64,000 nucleotides of DNA, from assembly GCF_001507555.1 (NCBI RefSeq), contig NZ_LQBO01000001.1:2046001-2110000 (forward strand). The letters run 5' to 3'. This document shows, piece by piece, positions 8,312 to 17,455 of the stretch; the first letter of the stretch is position 1; each line of letters opens with the position of its first letter. Both the position numbers and the translations under genes were made by a program. The notes below the pieces were generated by a model, which made no database searches, had not been told where the DNA came from, and saw only the letters and a list, made by a program, of their open reading frames with translations. The stretch is from Thiomicrospira sp. XS5 (GTDB taxonomy: Bacteria > Pseudomonadota > Gammaproteobacteria > Thiomicrospirales > Thiomicrospiraceae).

Positions 8312-9238
8312 TCAAGCCGGGTGGTTGGCCGCCCAATGCCGAGCAATATCGGCCCGAGTGCATAACCAAACATCGTCGTGCTGACGCACATATTCGATAA
8401 AGCGTTTCAAAGAAGCAAAGCGCCCCGGCCGGCCGACCAAGCGGCAATGCAACCCAACGGACATCATTTTCGGGGCCACATCGCCCTCGGCATACAGCAC
8501 GTCAAAAGAATCTTTTAAATACGTAAAGAATTGGTCGCCCGAGTTAAACCCTTGCGAAGTGGCGAAACGCATGTCATTGGCGTCCAAGGTATAAGGCACC
8601 ACCAAGTGCGGTTTGTCACCCTCCTGTACCCAAAACGGCAGTTCATCGGAATACGAATCCGAATCGTACAAAGGTGTGGTCTCTTCCAACAGAATGCGTC
8701 GGGTCTGGTCACTGTTACGCCCGATGTACCACCCCAAGGGTTCTTGCCCGGTCAAGGCGGTGTGAATTTCCAGCGCTTGACGAATATGGCTGCGCTCCAC
8801 TTCCGGGTCGACCGCCGCGTAGTCAATCCAGCGGTAACCGTGACTGGCGATTTCCCAATCCGCATCCAGCATGGCTTGAACCGCCTCCGGGTTGCGCTGC
8901 AAGGCCATCGCCACCCCGAACACCGTGACCGGAATGCCCATTTCGGTAAACAATCGATGCAGCCGCCAGAAACCGACGCGTGAACCGTACTCGTATATCG
9001 TTTCAATGCTCATATGACGTTGGCCCTGCCAGGGTGAAGCGCCCATGACCTCGGATAAGAAGGCTTCGGAGGCCGGGTCGCCGTGCAAGATACAGTTTTC
9101 GCCACCCTCTTCATAATTGATGACAAACTGCAAAGCCAGCTTGGCTTTACCCGGCCAGGTCACTTTCGGCGGATTCGCACCATAGCCCACCATGTCCCTT
9201 GGATAATCTGGATACGTTAAACCGTTTGATTCTTCCAT
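8312..9238 (-). CDS. puuE: Allantoinase, polysaccharide-deacetylase type
   Basis: The 308-residue protein belongs to the metal-independent allantoinase (PuuE) group of the polysaccharide deacetylase fold, which opens the allantoin ring to allantoate in the cytoplasm. Diagnostic segments are YPRDMVGYGANPP near the start, FVINYEEGGE at about residue 35, and SHGYRWIDY at about residue 130. Its length matches the family (about 308). It starts five bases after the stop of puuD and precedes the transporter block, so urate oxidation and allantoin hydrolysis are expressed together. Confidence 0.92.
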   Translation of the reverse strand: MEESNGLTYPDYPRDMVGYGANPPKVTWPGKAKLALQFVINYEEGGENCILHGDPASEAFLSEVMGASPWQGQRHMSIETIYEYGSRVGFWRLHRLFTEMGIPVTVFGVAMALQRNPEAVQAMLDADWEIASHGYRWIDYAAVDPEVERSHIRQALEIHTALTGQEPLGWYIGRNSDQTRRILLEETTPLYDSDSYSDELPFWVQEGDKPHLVVPYTLDANDMRFATSQGFNSGDQFFTYLKDSFDVLYAEGDVAPKMMSVGLHCRLVGRPGRFASLKRFIEYVRQHDDVWLCTRADIARHWAANHPA

Positions 9239-9243
9239 CTTGA

Positions 9244-10434
9244 TTACGACTCCTTGTTTTTAAGGGTCAAATACCATTGCCCCAACAGCGCACGTTCGTC
9301 CGGCGTCATCTGAGTCAAATTGCCAATCGGCATCGCCTTTGAAGTGACCGTCTGCGCGTAAACCGCATCGGCCTGCTGCTCAATTTTGGCGCGCGTGTCC
9401 AACTCCACGCCTTTCGGCGCCACTTTAAACGCCGGATCGGTTGGATTGGCCGCGTGACAAGTGGCACAACGTTGCGCCATAATCGGTTCAATGGCCTCGA
9501 ATGTCACCTCACTCTCCAACACCGTTTCTTGCGGTTTCGGCATGGTTAGGTAGGCTAATAACGCCATCAATACGGCCGCCAGAGGCAAAATCCAATGATG
9601 CACCTTGCCTTGGTTTTTCAAGTTGAAATAATGGCGCACCAACACGCCAATCAAGGCAATCGCCGCCAAAATCATCCAGTTGTATTCGCTGCCAAACGTG
9701 AGCGGATAATGCCCGCTGATCATGATGAACAGCACCGGCAAGGTGAAATAGTTATTGTGGAAAGAGCGTTGAAAACCGGCTTTGCCGGTCGCTGGATCCG
9801 GCACTTCGCCTTGTTTCATGGCGTCCACCATCTTGCGTTGCGACGGAATGATGACGAAAAAGACATTAGCCACCATCAAGGTGCCGATAATGGCACCCAT
9901 TTGAATGTAAGCGGCGCGAGCGCTGAACAGTTCGGTAAACAGGTAGGCAAGCAACGTTAACCCAATGAACATCACCCAAAAGAATCGTGCGTTGTTTTCG
10001 ACCAGAGCGGTTTTGCAGAGACGGTCATAAATCAGCCAAACAAGGGCCAGCGAGAGAACACTGATGGAAATGGCCAGGCCTGGTGAAAGATTGGCCACCG
10101 AAGGGTCAATCATGTAAAGCGTTGGCGACATATAAAACACCAACACCATAAGCGTGAAGCCAGTGATCCAGGTCAGATAAGCTTCCCATTTGAACCAATG
10201 AAGTGTTTCCGGCAGTTTTTCCGGCGCGACTTCGAACTTCTCGACATGGTAAAAACCACCGCCGTGCACGGCCCACAAGTCGCCAGCCACGCCTTTATTC
10301 AACCCCGCTTTCTGACGTTCAAGGTTGCCTTCCAGCCAGTTGAAATAAAAAGACGCCCCTATCCAGGCAATCCCAACAATCAAGTGAATCCACTTGACGT
10401 TTAAATTCAGCCACTCCAGAATCTGCGGGTCCAT
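9244..10434 (-). CDS. puuD: Membrane-bound urate oxidase (PuuD) with C-terminal cytochrome c
   Basis: The 396-residue protein has a large membrane domain (about eight helices, beginning WLNLNVKWIHLIVGIAWIGASFYF) typical of the urate oxidase N-terminal family. The C-terminal domain carries a heme c site, CATCH, at about residue 326. PuuD oxidises urate to 5-hydroxyisourate at the inner membrane and passes electrons to a cytochrome chain instead of making peroxide as soluble uricase does. No soluble uricase or HpxO gene is in the window. A CCAGGCCTGG palindrome is at 10074-10083, read as Pro-Gly-Leu. First enzyme gene after the gntR regulator. Confidence 0.92.
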   Translation of the reverse strand: MDPQILEWLNLNVKWIHLIVGIAWIGASFYFNWLEGNLERQKAGLNKGVAGDLWAVHGGGFYHVEKFEVAPEKLPETLHWFKWEAYLTWITGFTLMVLVFYMSPTLYMIDPSVANLSPGLAISISVLSLALVWLIYDRLCKTALVENNARFFWVMFIGLTLLAYLFTELFSARAAYIQMGAIIGTLMVANVFFVIIPSQRKMVDAMKQGEVPDPATGKAGFQRSFHNNYFTLPVLFIMISGHYPLTFGSEYNWMILAAIALIGVLVRHYFNLKNQGKVHHWILPLAAVLMALLAYLTMPKPQETVLESEVTFEAIEPIMAQRCATCHAANPTDPAFKVAPKGVELDTRAKIEQQADAVYAQTVTSKAMPIGNLTQMTPDERALLGQWYLTLKNKES

Positions 10435-10530
10435 CTAACACTCCTCTGCTAATCCGCACCTGAATCAGATTCCACTGGCTGGCCATCACGCGGCAACGAT
10501 TAGCCGATAGGAGCATCGACCGATGAAACG

Positions 10531-11217
10531 TTACTCGGCTTTGAACAGAGAATATAAATCTGGTTCAAGTTCTTTTTTACTTAAAGACAAACCGTCTTCA
10601 ATGTGTCGGATATGAGTGTCCATTAAAGCTTCTGCTTCATCTTCTGTCCCGTTGACAATGACATCCACCAGTGCGGAATGGTCAACACACGCACAACCAC
10701 CCGAACCGGACAAATTGTACTGCGCCACGATCAACGAGGTTCTGGAAATCAAATGCCGCGCGGCTTCCGCCAGAGGATGGTTTCCAGACAGGTCGGCAAT
10801 CAAAAAATGGAATTCGGTCGACTTCCGCAATCCTTTGGCGCGATTGCTGGTTTCGAAATACCGGCTCTCTTCCCGCACCATCGACTTCAGCGTTTCCACC
10901 TGGTAACTGGTCAATTTCCCCACCACCATTCGAATCAACGCGCATTCGATAATCCGTCTTGCTTCAAAGTATTGCGACACTTCTTCCACCGGTGTGCGAA
11001 TCACACTGGCCCCGACATTCGGCTTGATTTCCACCACCCCTTCGTGCGAAAGGCGTAATAACGCCCGTCGTACAACGGTTCGACTGACCCCGAAAATTTC
11101 CGCAAGCGGAACTTCGGTCAAGCGCGCGCCGGGCTGAAGTTTCTGTTCCAAGATGACATCAAACAGACGGTCATAAATAATCTGTTCCTGACTCTTCGAA
11201 CCCTTATTCTTTTCCAT
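10531..11217 (-). CDS. GntR/FCD-type transcriptional regulator of the purine regulon
   Basis: About 228 residues: an N-terminal winged helix (EQIIYDRLFDVILEQKLQPGARLTEVPLAE, then FGVSRTVVRRALLRLSHEGVV) and a helical C-terminal FCD ligand domain with its metal-ligand-type histidines (HFLIADLSGNHPL and THIRHIEDG). The ATG at 11217 follows CAGGAG with five-base spacing; the longer frame would lack a ribosome site. A perfect palindrome ATTGTATACAAT lies 64 bases upstream, and copies stand before other purine units, so it probably represses itself and the regulon. The effector is likely a purine breakdown intermediate (inference). Confidence 0.85.
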   Translation of the reverse strand: MEKNKGSKSQEQIIYDRLFDVILEQKLQPGARLTEVPLAEIFGVSRTVVRRALLRLSHEGVVEIKPNVGASVIRTPVEEVSQYFEARRIIECALIRMVVGKLTSYQVETLKSMVREESRYFETSNRAKGLRKSTEFHFLIADLSGNHPLAEAARHLISRTSLIVAQYNLSGSGGCACVDHSALVDVIVNGTEDEAEALMDTHIRHIEDGLSLSKKELEPDLYSLFKAE

Positions 11218-11280
11218 GATTGGCTCCTGCAAGTTGCAAGGCTTAACACCGAACACTCATATCATTCAATGTTAAAGCAG

Positions 11281-11292
11281 ATTGTATACAAT
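11281..11292. promoter_or_regulatory. Proposed GntR operator (perfect palindrome)
   Basis: ATTGTATACAAT, a perfect 12-base palindrome with the GT-N2-AC core seen in many FadR-subfamily operators (for example UxuR-type GGTATACC). It sits 64 bases before the gntR start, suggesting autoregulation. Confidence 0.65.
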
Positions 11293-11555
11293 TTAAAAAA
11301 AATTAGTAAGAAATATTTTTTCCACTGGGTTCAAAACACATTCCATTTTCGCTTAAAACCCCGCAGACAACGCACAAACAAAACAAAAAAGTTTTATTTA
11401 AACAACAAGTTACAAAAAAAATGCTTTTAAACCGTTTTTTTTGATAATGATTTCTTATTATCACCTAAACCCAATCCGAATTCACCTCACCGCAGAACAA
11501 AAACGGTGAAAAAATGATCAAAAACCGACAATTGACAAAAAACTTAAAACACAAA

Positions 11556-11567
11556 ATTGTGTACAAT
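11556..11567. promoter_or_regulatory. Proposed GntR operator upstream of uraH
   Basis: ATTGTGTACAAT, one base from the perfect palindrome at 11281. It lies 69 bases upstream of the uraH ATG and just after a TTGACA, so a bound repressor would cover the probable promoter of the xdh operon. Confidence 0.65.
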
Positions 11568-11635
11568 ATTTTTATTATTTTGTTTAATACTACTTATTAT
11601 CCCCATAACATTGAGTGATTAAGAGCGAAAAACAC

Positions 11636-11992
11636 ATGACCGGTTTAACCACACACATTTTAGATACCAGCTCGGGTCAACCCGCTAATCAGGTTCCCAT
11701 CAAACTGTACAGCCTTAACGAGAACGGCACTCGGCGACTTTTGACCGAAACCCGTTCCAACGACGACGGTCGTACCGATGCTCCTTTACTGAGCTCAGAC
11801 GCAATCGCCGTCGGACGCTATGAACTCGTCTTCGAAATGGGCGCTTATTTCAAGCAACACCACCCAAACTTACCGTCCCCTTTATTTCTGGACGACATCG
11901 TATTACGGTTCGGCATTGCAGACGTCACGAGCCACTACCACGTCCCGCTCCTGGTGTCTCCGTATGGATACAGTACTTACCGAGGTAGTTAA
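11636..11992 (+). CDS. uraH: 5-Hydroxyisourate hydrolase (transthyretin-like)
   Basis: The 118-residue protein begins MTGLTTHILDTSSGQPA and ends YGYSTYRGS, the two family signatures that distinguish HIU hydrolase from transthyretin. The catalytic His of TTHILD, the HYHVPLLVSP segment and the terminal Tyr-Arg-Gly-Ser are present. It hydrolyses 5-hydroxyisourate, the PuuD product, to OHCU for UraD. The ATG at 11636 is used because the longer frame starts at a GTG and adds residues before the usual start. It is the first gene of the plus-strand operon, and its stop is one base from the xdhA start. Confidence 0.93.
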   Translation: MTGLTTHILDTSSGQPANQVPIKLYSLNENGTRRLLTETRSNDDGRTDAPLLSSDAIAVGRYELVFEMGAYFKQHHPNLPSPLFLDDIVLRFGIADVTSHYHVPLLVSPYGYSTYRGS

Positions 11993-11993
11993 G

Positions 11994-13505
11994 ATGAAGG
12001 ATACTCCTCCCGACCAACCGATTCGTTTTTTACTCGGTAACGAACTCAAAACGCTGGCCGAGGTCTCGCCGACGATGACGGTCTTAAACTATCTTCGGAT
12101 GGAAGAAAAGGCCATCGGTACCAAAGAAGGCTGTGCGGAAGGCGACTGTGGCGCCTGCACCGTGGTATTGGGCGAACTGATAGAGGGCCAATTGCAGTAC
12201 CGCGCCGTTAACGCCTGCATTCTGTTTTTACCCATGCTGGACGGAAAACAACTGCTCACCGTTGAACATTTGAAAGAGACCAACGGCCAACTGCACCCGG
12301 TGCAACAAAGCATGGTGGATCGCCATGCCTCGCAGTGCGGATTCTGCACCCCCGGCATCGTGATGTCCGGTTTTGCCTTGTACCAAAATGTCCGCCAAAA
12401 CCACCAGGCCTGGTCGGAATTGAAACCGGAAAACACCGTCAGCGAATTGAACAAAATCTACGCCGGCAACCTGTGCCGCTGCACCGGCTACGGCCCGATT
12501 CTGGAATCCGGAAAAGACATTCTCGCCCAAGCCCAACAGGATGCCGCCGCTTATCAGGCTGAAGCCCAAACAATCGTCGAACAACTCCAAGCCATTCAAC
12601 CGCGGGAAGCCAAACGCTGGCAATATGACCAACAAACCTACATCCAACCCAGTAACATCACAGAACTGACGTACGCTTACCAACAGCATCCAGACGCCAA
12701 CCTACTGGCCGGCGGCACCGATCTTGGGCTCTGGGTCACCAAACAACACCGAGAATTGGACACCGTGATCCATCTCGGTCACATTCCAGCGTTAAAAACC
12801 ATTCAGGAAACACCGCAACACATCGAACTCGGTGCCGCGGTCACTTACAGCCAAGCCATGCCAATTCTGTGCAAACACTTCCCGGTATTGCAACCCTTCC
12901 TGGAACATCACAGCTCCACGCAAATCCGAAACTCCGGCACCATCGTCGGCAACATCGCCAACGGTTCCCCGATTGGCGACATGCCGCCGCCGCTAATTGC
13001 ATTAGGCGCGTCCATTACCTTAAACAGCGCTCAAGGGCCTCGTTCCTTGACGCTGCAGGATTACTTTATCGATTACGGCCAACAGGATCGCCAACCCGGC
13101 GAATTCATCGAAAAAGTGACCATTCCGCTGTTGAACACAAACACTCCGGGCGAAACCGTGTTGTTCAAAGCCTATAAAATTTCCAAACGGCAGGAGCAAG
13201 ACATCTCCAGCGTCAGTGCGGCCTTTTACATCCGGCTCAACGGCGGCACCGTGGAAGACGCACGGCTTTGCTACGGCGGCATGGCCGGCATTCCGAAACG
13301 CGCGACCGCAACCGAAAAATCCCTAATCGGCCAGGCCTGGTGCGACGAAACCATTTTCAATGCCTGCGACGTCATGATCACCGATTACCAGCCACTCGAC
13401 GATTTCCGAGCTTCCAGCCGCTATCGCATGACGGTTGCGCAAAACCTGCTGCGCAAATTCTTTATCGAACACCGTTTGGACAACCAGGAAAAAAAGCATG
13501 CCTAA
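11994..13505 (+). CDS. xdhA: Xanthine dehydrogenase small subunit (2Fe-2S and FAD)
   Basis: The 503-residue protein starts with a plant-type ferredoxin domain (cysteines in CAEGDCGAC, about residues 47-55), then the second 2Fe-2S domain with CGFC at about 116 and CRC at about 160. An FAD-binding domain follows with LLAGGTDLGLWV, and a CO-dehydrogenase-flavoprotein C-terminal domain ends it. It passes electrons from the molybdenum subunit to NAD. The ATG at 11994 is used; the open frame upstream overlaps uraH and has no ribosome site, whereas GAGG precedes this ATG. Two CCAGGCCTGG palindromes lie inside (12404 and 13331), both read as Gln-Ala-Trp. It overlaps xdhB by eight bases. Confidence 0.94.
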   Translation: MKDTPPDQPIRFLLGNELKTLAEVSPTMTVLNYLRMEEKAIGTKEGCAEGDCGACTVVLGELIEGQLQYRAVNACILFLPMLDGKQLLTVEHLKETNGQLHPVQQSMVDRHASQCGFCTPGIVMSGFALYQNVRQNHQAWSELKPENTVSELNKIYAGNLCRCTGYGPILESGKDILAQAQQDAAAYQAEAQTIVEQLQAIQPREAKRWQYDQQTYIQPSNITELTYAYQQHPDANLLAGGTDLGLWVTKQHRELDTVIHLGHIPALKTIQETPQHIELGAAVTYSQAMPILCKHFPVLQPFLEHHSSTQIRNSGTIVGNIANGSPIGDMPPPLIALGASITLNSAQGPRSLTLQDYFIDYGQQDRQPGEFIEKVTIPLLNTNTPGETVLFKAYKISKRQEQDISSVSAAFYIRLNGGTVEDARLCYGGMAGIPKRATATEKSLIGQAWCDETIFNACDVMITDYQPLDDFRASSRYRMTVAQNLLRKFFIEHRLDNQEKKHA

Positions 13506-15846
13506 CCCAGCTTCTTTGTCACCCCAACGCTTGCCGAAAACCCTGAAAACCGGCGTCAAGGCCGCCGTTAAACACGACAGCGCGCACAAGCACGTCAGCG
13601 GTGAAGCCCTGTACATTGACGACCTGCCCGAACCACGGGATTTATTACACGTCTACATTGCGCAAAGCCAACAGGCTCACGCCAAGATCACTCGATTAGA
13701 CGTCTCCGCCGTGCAGAATTTTCCCGGCGTGGTCGCCGTCTTAACCGCCACCGATGTCACCGGCAAAAATGATGTTGGCCCGGTTCTGGACGGCGACCCG
13801 ATTTTTGCCGACGGCTTGGTGGAATACATCGGGCAGTCCCTGTTTGCGGTGGCCGCCAAAGACATTCACACGGCGCGTAAAGCCGCCAAACTGGCCATTG
13901 TCGAATACGAAACGCTTCCGGCCTTTATCACCGTGAAAGCCGCATTGGAAAACCAGTCCTTTGTATTGGATTCCAAAACCTTCCGTCGCGGCGAACCGGA
14001 AGCTCAACTCCCCCAAAGTGCTCACCGCCTTCAAGGCGAAATTGAAATCGGTGGCCAGGACCATTTTTATTTGGAATCGAATGTTGCGATGGCATTACCG
14101 GGCGAGGATTGCGACATCAAAGTATTCAGCTCCACCCAGCATCCATCGGAAGTGCAACATTGTTGTGCTCGCGCCATCGGGATTCCCGATCACGCCGTCC
14201 ACGTTGAAGTGCGCCGCATGGGCGGCGGCTTCGGCGGCAAAGAATCGCAACCGGCGCTGTTCGCCAGCATCGCCGCGCTGGTCACACATCACACCCGGCG
14301 TCCGGCCAAAGTGCGCCTGGACCGCGACGACGACATGACCATGACCGGAAAGCGTCACGACTATCTCATCCGTTACGATGTCGGATTCGACGTCAATGGC
14401 CGCATTGAAGCCGCCGCGTTTGAAGCCGCTTCGCGTTGCGGCATGTCGGCCGATTTATCGGCCTCCATCAACGACCGCACCATGTTCCACTTGGACAACG
14501 CTTATTATCTGGAAAACGTGTCCATCGTGTCGCATCGCTGCAAAACCCATACCGTCTCCAACACCGCCTTCCGTGGTTTTGGCGGCCCGCAGGGCATGGT
14601 GGCAATCGAGCGCGTCATCGACGAAATCGCCCACCACCTCGGCGAAGACCCGTTAACCATTCGCAAACGCAATTACTACGGCATCGACGAACGCAACGTC
14701 ACCCCGTATCACATGACGGTGACGGATAACATCATCCACGACATCACCGCCGAACTGGAGCAAAGCGCCGATTACGCCAAACGCCGCGCCGACATTGTCG
14801 CTTTCAATCACACCAGCCCTTACCAGAAAAAAGGCTTGGCGCTGACGCCGGTAAAATTCGGCATTTCCTTTACCGCCACCCACTTGAATCAGGCCGGTGC
14901 TTTGGTGCACATTTACACCGACGGCAGCATTCACCTCAACCACGGCGGCACCGAAATGGGACAGGGCCTGTTTACCAAGGTGGCGCAAATCGTCGCCGAA
15001 GAATTCCAGGTGGAAATCGACCGCATCAAAATCACCGCCACCAATACCGAGAAAGTACCGAACACCTCGCCCACCGCCGCTTCCAGCGGCTGCGACCTCA
15101 ACGGCAAAGCGGCTCAAAATGCCGCCATCACCTTAAAAAACCGCCTCATTGAATTTGCCGCTCAACAGTACAGCGTGGCGGAAAGCGACATTACCTTCAC
15201 CCCGGACGGCGTGCACATCGGCACGCAAACCGTGCCTTTCCAAGAACTGGTGATGCAAGCCTATCTGGCGCGCATTTCCTTATCCACTACCGGTTATTAC
15301 CGCACCCCGAAAATTCATTTCGATCAAAGCACCGGAAAAGGCCACCCGTTCTTTTATTTCGCCTACGGGGCGGCCGTCTCAGAAGTCACTGTGGATACCT
15401 TGACCGGTGAATACACGGTGGATCGCGTCGATATCGTTCATGATTGCGGCGACACCCTGAACCCGGCCATCGACACCGGCCAGGTGGAAGGCGGTTTTAT
15501 ACAAGGCATGGGCTGGCTCACCACCGAGGAGTTGGTGTACGATCCATCCGGTCGTCTGCGCACCCATGCACCCTCCACCTACAAAATTCCGTCTTGCGGC
15601 GACCGTCCACAGGAAATGCACATTCACTTGCGTTGCGATGCCAACCGTGAAAATACCGTTTACCGCTCCAAGGCGGTCGGCGAACCGCCATTGATGCTGG
15701 GCATCAGCGTCTTCAACGCCCTGACCGATGCGGTGGCCAGTGTCGGAAATTACCAGGCCTGCCCGAAACTGGACGCCCCCGCCACACCGGAGCGTGTACT
15801 TTTGGCGTGTGAAGCCTTACGTTCATTCAACAGAGCCGGAGACTAA
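13498..15846 (+). CDS. xdhB: Xanthine dehydrogenase molybdopterin-binding subunit
   Basis: The 782-residue large subunit oxidises hypoxanthine and xanthine to urate. Conserved cofactor and active-site segments are GGGFGGKES (about residue 241), AFRGFGGPQGM (about 357), GGTEMGQGLFTK (about 482) and the glutamate of AVGEPP (about 727). The ATG at 13498 overlaps the end of xdhA and has AGGA upstream. The gene is full length compared with the family. It depends on XdhC, encoded next, for insertion of the sulfurated molybdenum cofactor. Confidence 0.94.
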   Translation: MPNPASLSPQRLPKTLKTGVKAAVKHDSAHKHVSGEALYIDDLPEPRDLLHVYIAQSQQAHAKITRLDVSAVQNFPGVVAVLTATDVTGKNDVGPVLDGDPIFADGLVEYIGQSLFAVAAKDIHTARKAAKLAIVEYETLPAFITVKAALENQSFVLDSKTFRRGEPEAQLPQSAHRLQGEIEIGGQDHFYLESNVAMALPGEDCDIKVFSSTQHPSEVQHCCARAIGIPDHAVHVEVRRMGGGFGGKESQPALFASIAALVTHHTRRPAKVRLDRDDDMTMTGKRHDYLIRYDVGFDVNGRIEAAAFEAASRCGMSADLSASINDRTMFHLDNAYYLENVSIVSHRCKTHTVSNTAFRGFGGPQGMVAIERVIDEIAHHLGEDPLTIRKRNYYGIDERNVTPYHMTVTDNIIHDITAELEQSADYAKRRADIVAFNHTSPYQKKGLALTPVKFGISFTATHLNQAGALVHIYTDGSIHLNHGGTEMGQGLFTKVAQIVAEEFQVEIDRIKITATNTEKVPNTSPTAASSGCDLNGKAAQNAAITLKNRLIEFAAQQYSVAESDITFTPDGVHIGTQTVPFQELVMQAYLARISLSTTGYYRTPKIHFDQSTGKGHPFFYFAYGAAVSEVTVDTLTGEYTVDRVDIVHDCGDTLNPAIDTGQVEGGFIQGMGWLTTEELVYDPSGRLRTHAPSTYKIPSCGDRPQEMHIHLRCDANRENTVYRSKAVGEPPLMLGISVFNALTDAVASVGNYQACPKLDAPATPERVLLACEALRSFNRAGD

Positions 15847-15847
15847 A

Positions 15848-16897
15848 ATGCTGAACTGGCAAACCCTCTCCACCCTGACCAACGCCGAAGACCCGTTCGT
15901 ATTGGTCACCGTCGGCCGGGTGACCGGCTCCTCACCGCGGGAAACCGGTGCCAAAATGCTGATACAGCCTCACCGCACGCTTGGCACCATTGGCGGCGGC
16001 AACCTGGAATTTTTTGCGCAAACCCATGCCCGCGAATTGCTCGCCACGGCGCCCGACAACCAACTCAGCGAATACACCACGTCCTTGGTACCGAAATTTG
16101 ATCAATGTTGTGGCGGCGTGGTGCAATTAATCTTTGAAAAGGTTCACCCCGCCAGTTCAACCTGGTTAAACCAACTGCAATACGTGATACAGCAAAACGC
16201 CCAGGCCTGGCTAAAATCGGATTTAATCCGTGGCGAACGCAGCCTCGTCACAGCGACCGAAGAGCGGCCTTCGTACGCAGAAAATCAGGAAGCGATCTCA
16301 TTTCAGGACGAAACCGCCCCGCAATGGCACGCCTTGCAACACCAATTGATCGAACCGATTCAATCCACCGCTCTGCCGGTCTTTCTTTTCGGAACCGGAC
16401 ACGTTGGCCGGGCTTTGCTGAACCAACTGCAATGGCTGGATGCCGACATCACCTGCATCGACAGTCGTGCCGAGCAACAACCGACCTTACGGGCCGACAA
16501 TGTGCAGTACCAAATCTCCGACGACTGGGCACCGATTATTGAACACGCGCCGGATCACGCCTATTTTTTGGTCATGACCCACAGCCACGAACTGGACTAT
16601 CGTTTAACACAAGCCATTCTGGAAAAAGGCCGCTTTGCCTATTTCGGCCTGATCGGTTCACGAACCAAAAAAGTCCGTTTCGAACGCCAACTCAAACAGC
16701 ACGGTATTTCGGACACAACCCTGGCGCGCATGACCTGCCCCATCGGCTTGCCACAGATTACCGGAAAATCCCCCGAGGTCATTGCCGCGTCGGTCACGGC
16801 GCAATTACTGCAAGTGCAAAGCGAGCACACGCAAACCGCCAAATCTGCCGCCTTTGAACAGGACGCTCACGCGACCTTCTTAAACCAAACACCATAG
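15848..16897 (+). CDS. xdhC: Xanthine dehydrogenase accessory protein XdhC
   Basis: The 349-residue protein has the XdhC/CoxI N-terminal domain (FVLVTVGRVTGSSPRETGAKM, then GTIGGGNLE) with the conserved cysteine segment FDQCCGG. The C-terminal Rossmann domain has VFLFGTGHVGRAL at about residue 180. XdhC binds molybdenum cofactor, promotes its sulfuration and delivers it to XdhB. GGAG precedes the ATG at 15848, one base after the xdhB stop. A CCAGGCCTGG copy at 16201 is read as Gln-Ala-Trp. Confidence 0.92.
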   Translation: MLNWQTLSTLTNAEDPFVLVTVGRVTGSSPRETGAKMLIQPHRTLGTIGGGNLEFFAQTHARELLATAPDNQLSEYTTSLVPKFDQCCGGVVQLIFEKVHPASSTWLNQLQYVIQQNAQAWLKSDLIRGERSLVTATEERPSYAENQEAISFQDETAPQWHALQHQLIEPIQSTALPVFLFGTGHVGRALLNQLQWLDADITCIDSRAEQQPTLRADNVQYQISDDWAPIIEHAPDHAYFLVMTHSHELDYRLTQAILEKGRFAYFGLIGSRTKKVRFERQLKQHGISDTTLARMTCPIGLPQITGKSPEVIAASVTAQLLQVQSEHTQTAKSAAFEQDAHATFLNQTP

Positions 16898-16908
16898 GAA
16901 AACGTTTT

Positions 16909-17403
16909 ATGTGTGACTGCCAATCCAACACCACAACCCCCGAAGACTTTATGCGCCAAGCCATTGCCCTTTCCAAAGAAAAAATGGAAGCCGGATTCGG
17001 CGGCCCCTTCGGTGCGGTCATCACTCAAAATGGTCGAATCATTGCCGAAGGCTATAACCAGGTCACCTCGGCCAACGATCCCACCGCACACGCCGAAGTC
17101 ACCGCCATCCGCAACGCCTGTGCGGCGCTGGGCACCTTCGACTTGGCCGGTTGTGAAATTTACACCAGTTGCGAACCCTGCCCCATGTGCCTGAGCGCCA
17201 TCTACTGGGCCAGACTGGACAAAATGTACTACGCCAATTCGCGTGAAGACGCCGCGGACATCGGGTTTGACGACGCCCTGATTTACGAAGAGATTTCAAA
17301 GCCGATTCTCAGTCGCAACCTGCCAACCTTCCGCCTTCTGGAAGACGAGGCCATCCAGCCGTTTAACGACTGGAAAAACAAAACCGACAAAACCCCTTAC
17401 TAG
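16909..17403 (+). CDS. guaD: Guanine deaminase, cytidine-deaminase fold
   Basis: The 164-residue zinc enzyme has HAEVTAIRNAC at about residue 61 (zinc His and catalytic Glu) and PCPMC at about residue 91 (two zinc Cys), the CDA-fold deaminase pair. Its length and the GGPFGAVI and YYANSREDAADIGFDD segments match Bacillus-type GuaD, which converts guanine to xanthine. It lies directly behind xdhC, so guanine is funnelled into xanthine dehydrogenase. An unrelated amidohydrolase deaminase is encoded at 26365-27720. Confidence 0.88.
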   Translation: MCDCQSNTTTPEDFMRQAIALSKEKMEAGFGGPFGAVITQNGRIIAEGYNQVTSANDPTAHAEVTAIRNACAALGTFDLAGCEIYTSCEPCPMCLSAIYWARLDKMYYANSREDAADIGFDDALIYEEISKPILSRNLPTFRLLEDEAIQPFNDWKNKTDKTPY

Positions 17404-17455
17404 CGCCGACTGGCAACGGGCCTGCCACAGGCCCAAACAGCAAAGGATGTTGCAC

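Larger units (their letters stand above)
11218..11635. promoter_or_regulatory. Divergent promoter region between gntR-puuD and uraH-xdh operons
   Basis: A 418-base, strongly AT-rich gap between two divergent purine operons. It holds two copies of the proposed GntR operator, one near each start (11281-11292 and 11556-11567), and a TTGACA at 11532-11537 that could be a -35 element. No small gene or hairpin was recognised. Confidence 0.6.

Noticed and set aside
12089-12454. Cysteine- and tryptophan-rich frame antisense to xdhA
   Set aside because: Shadow of the 2Fe-2S domain coding sequence.
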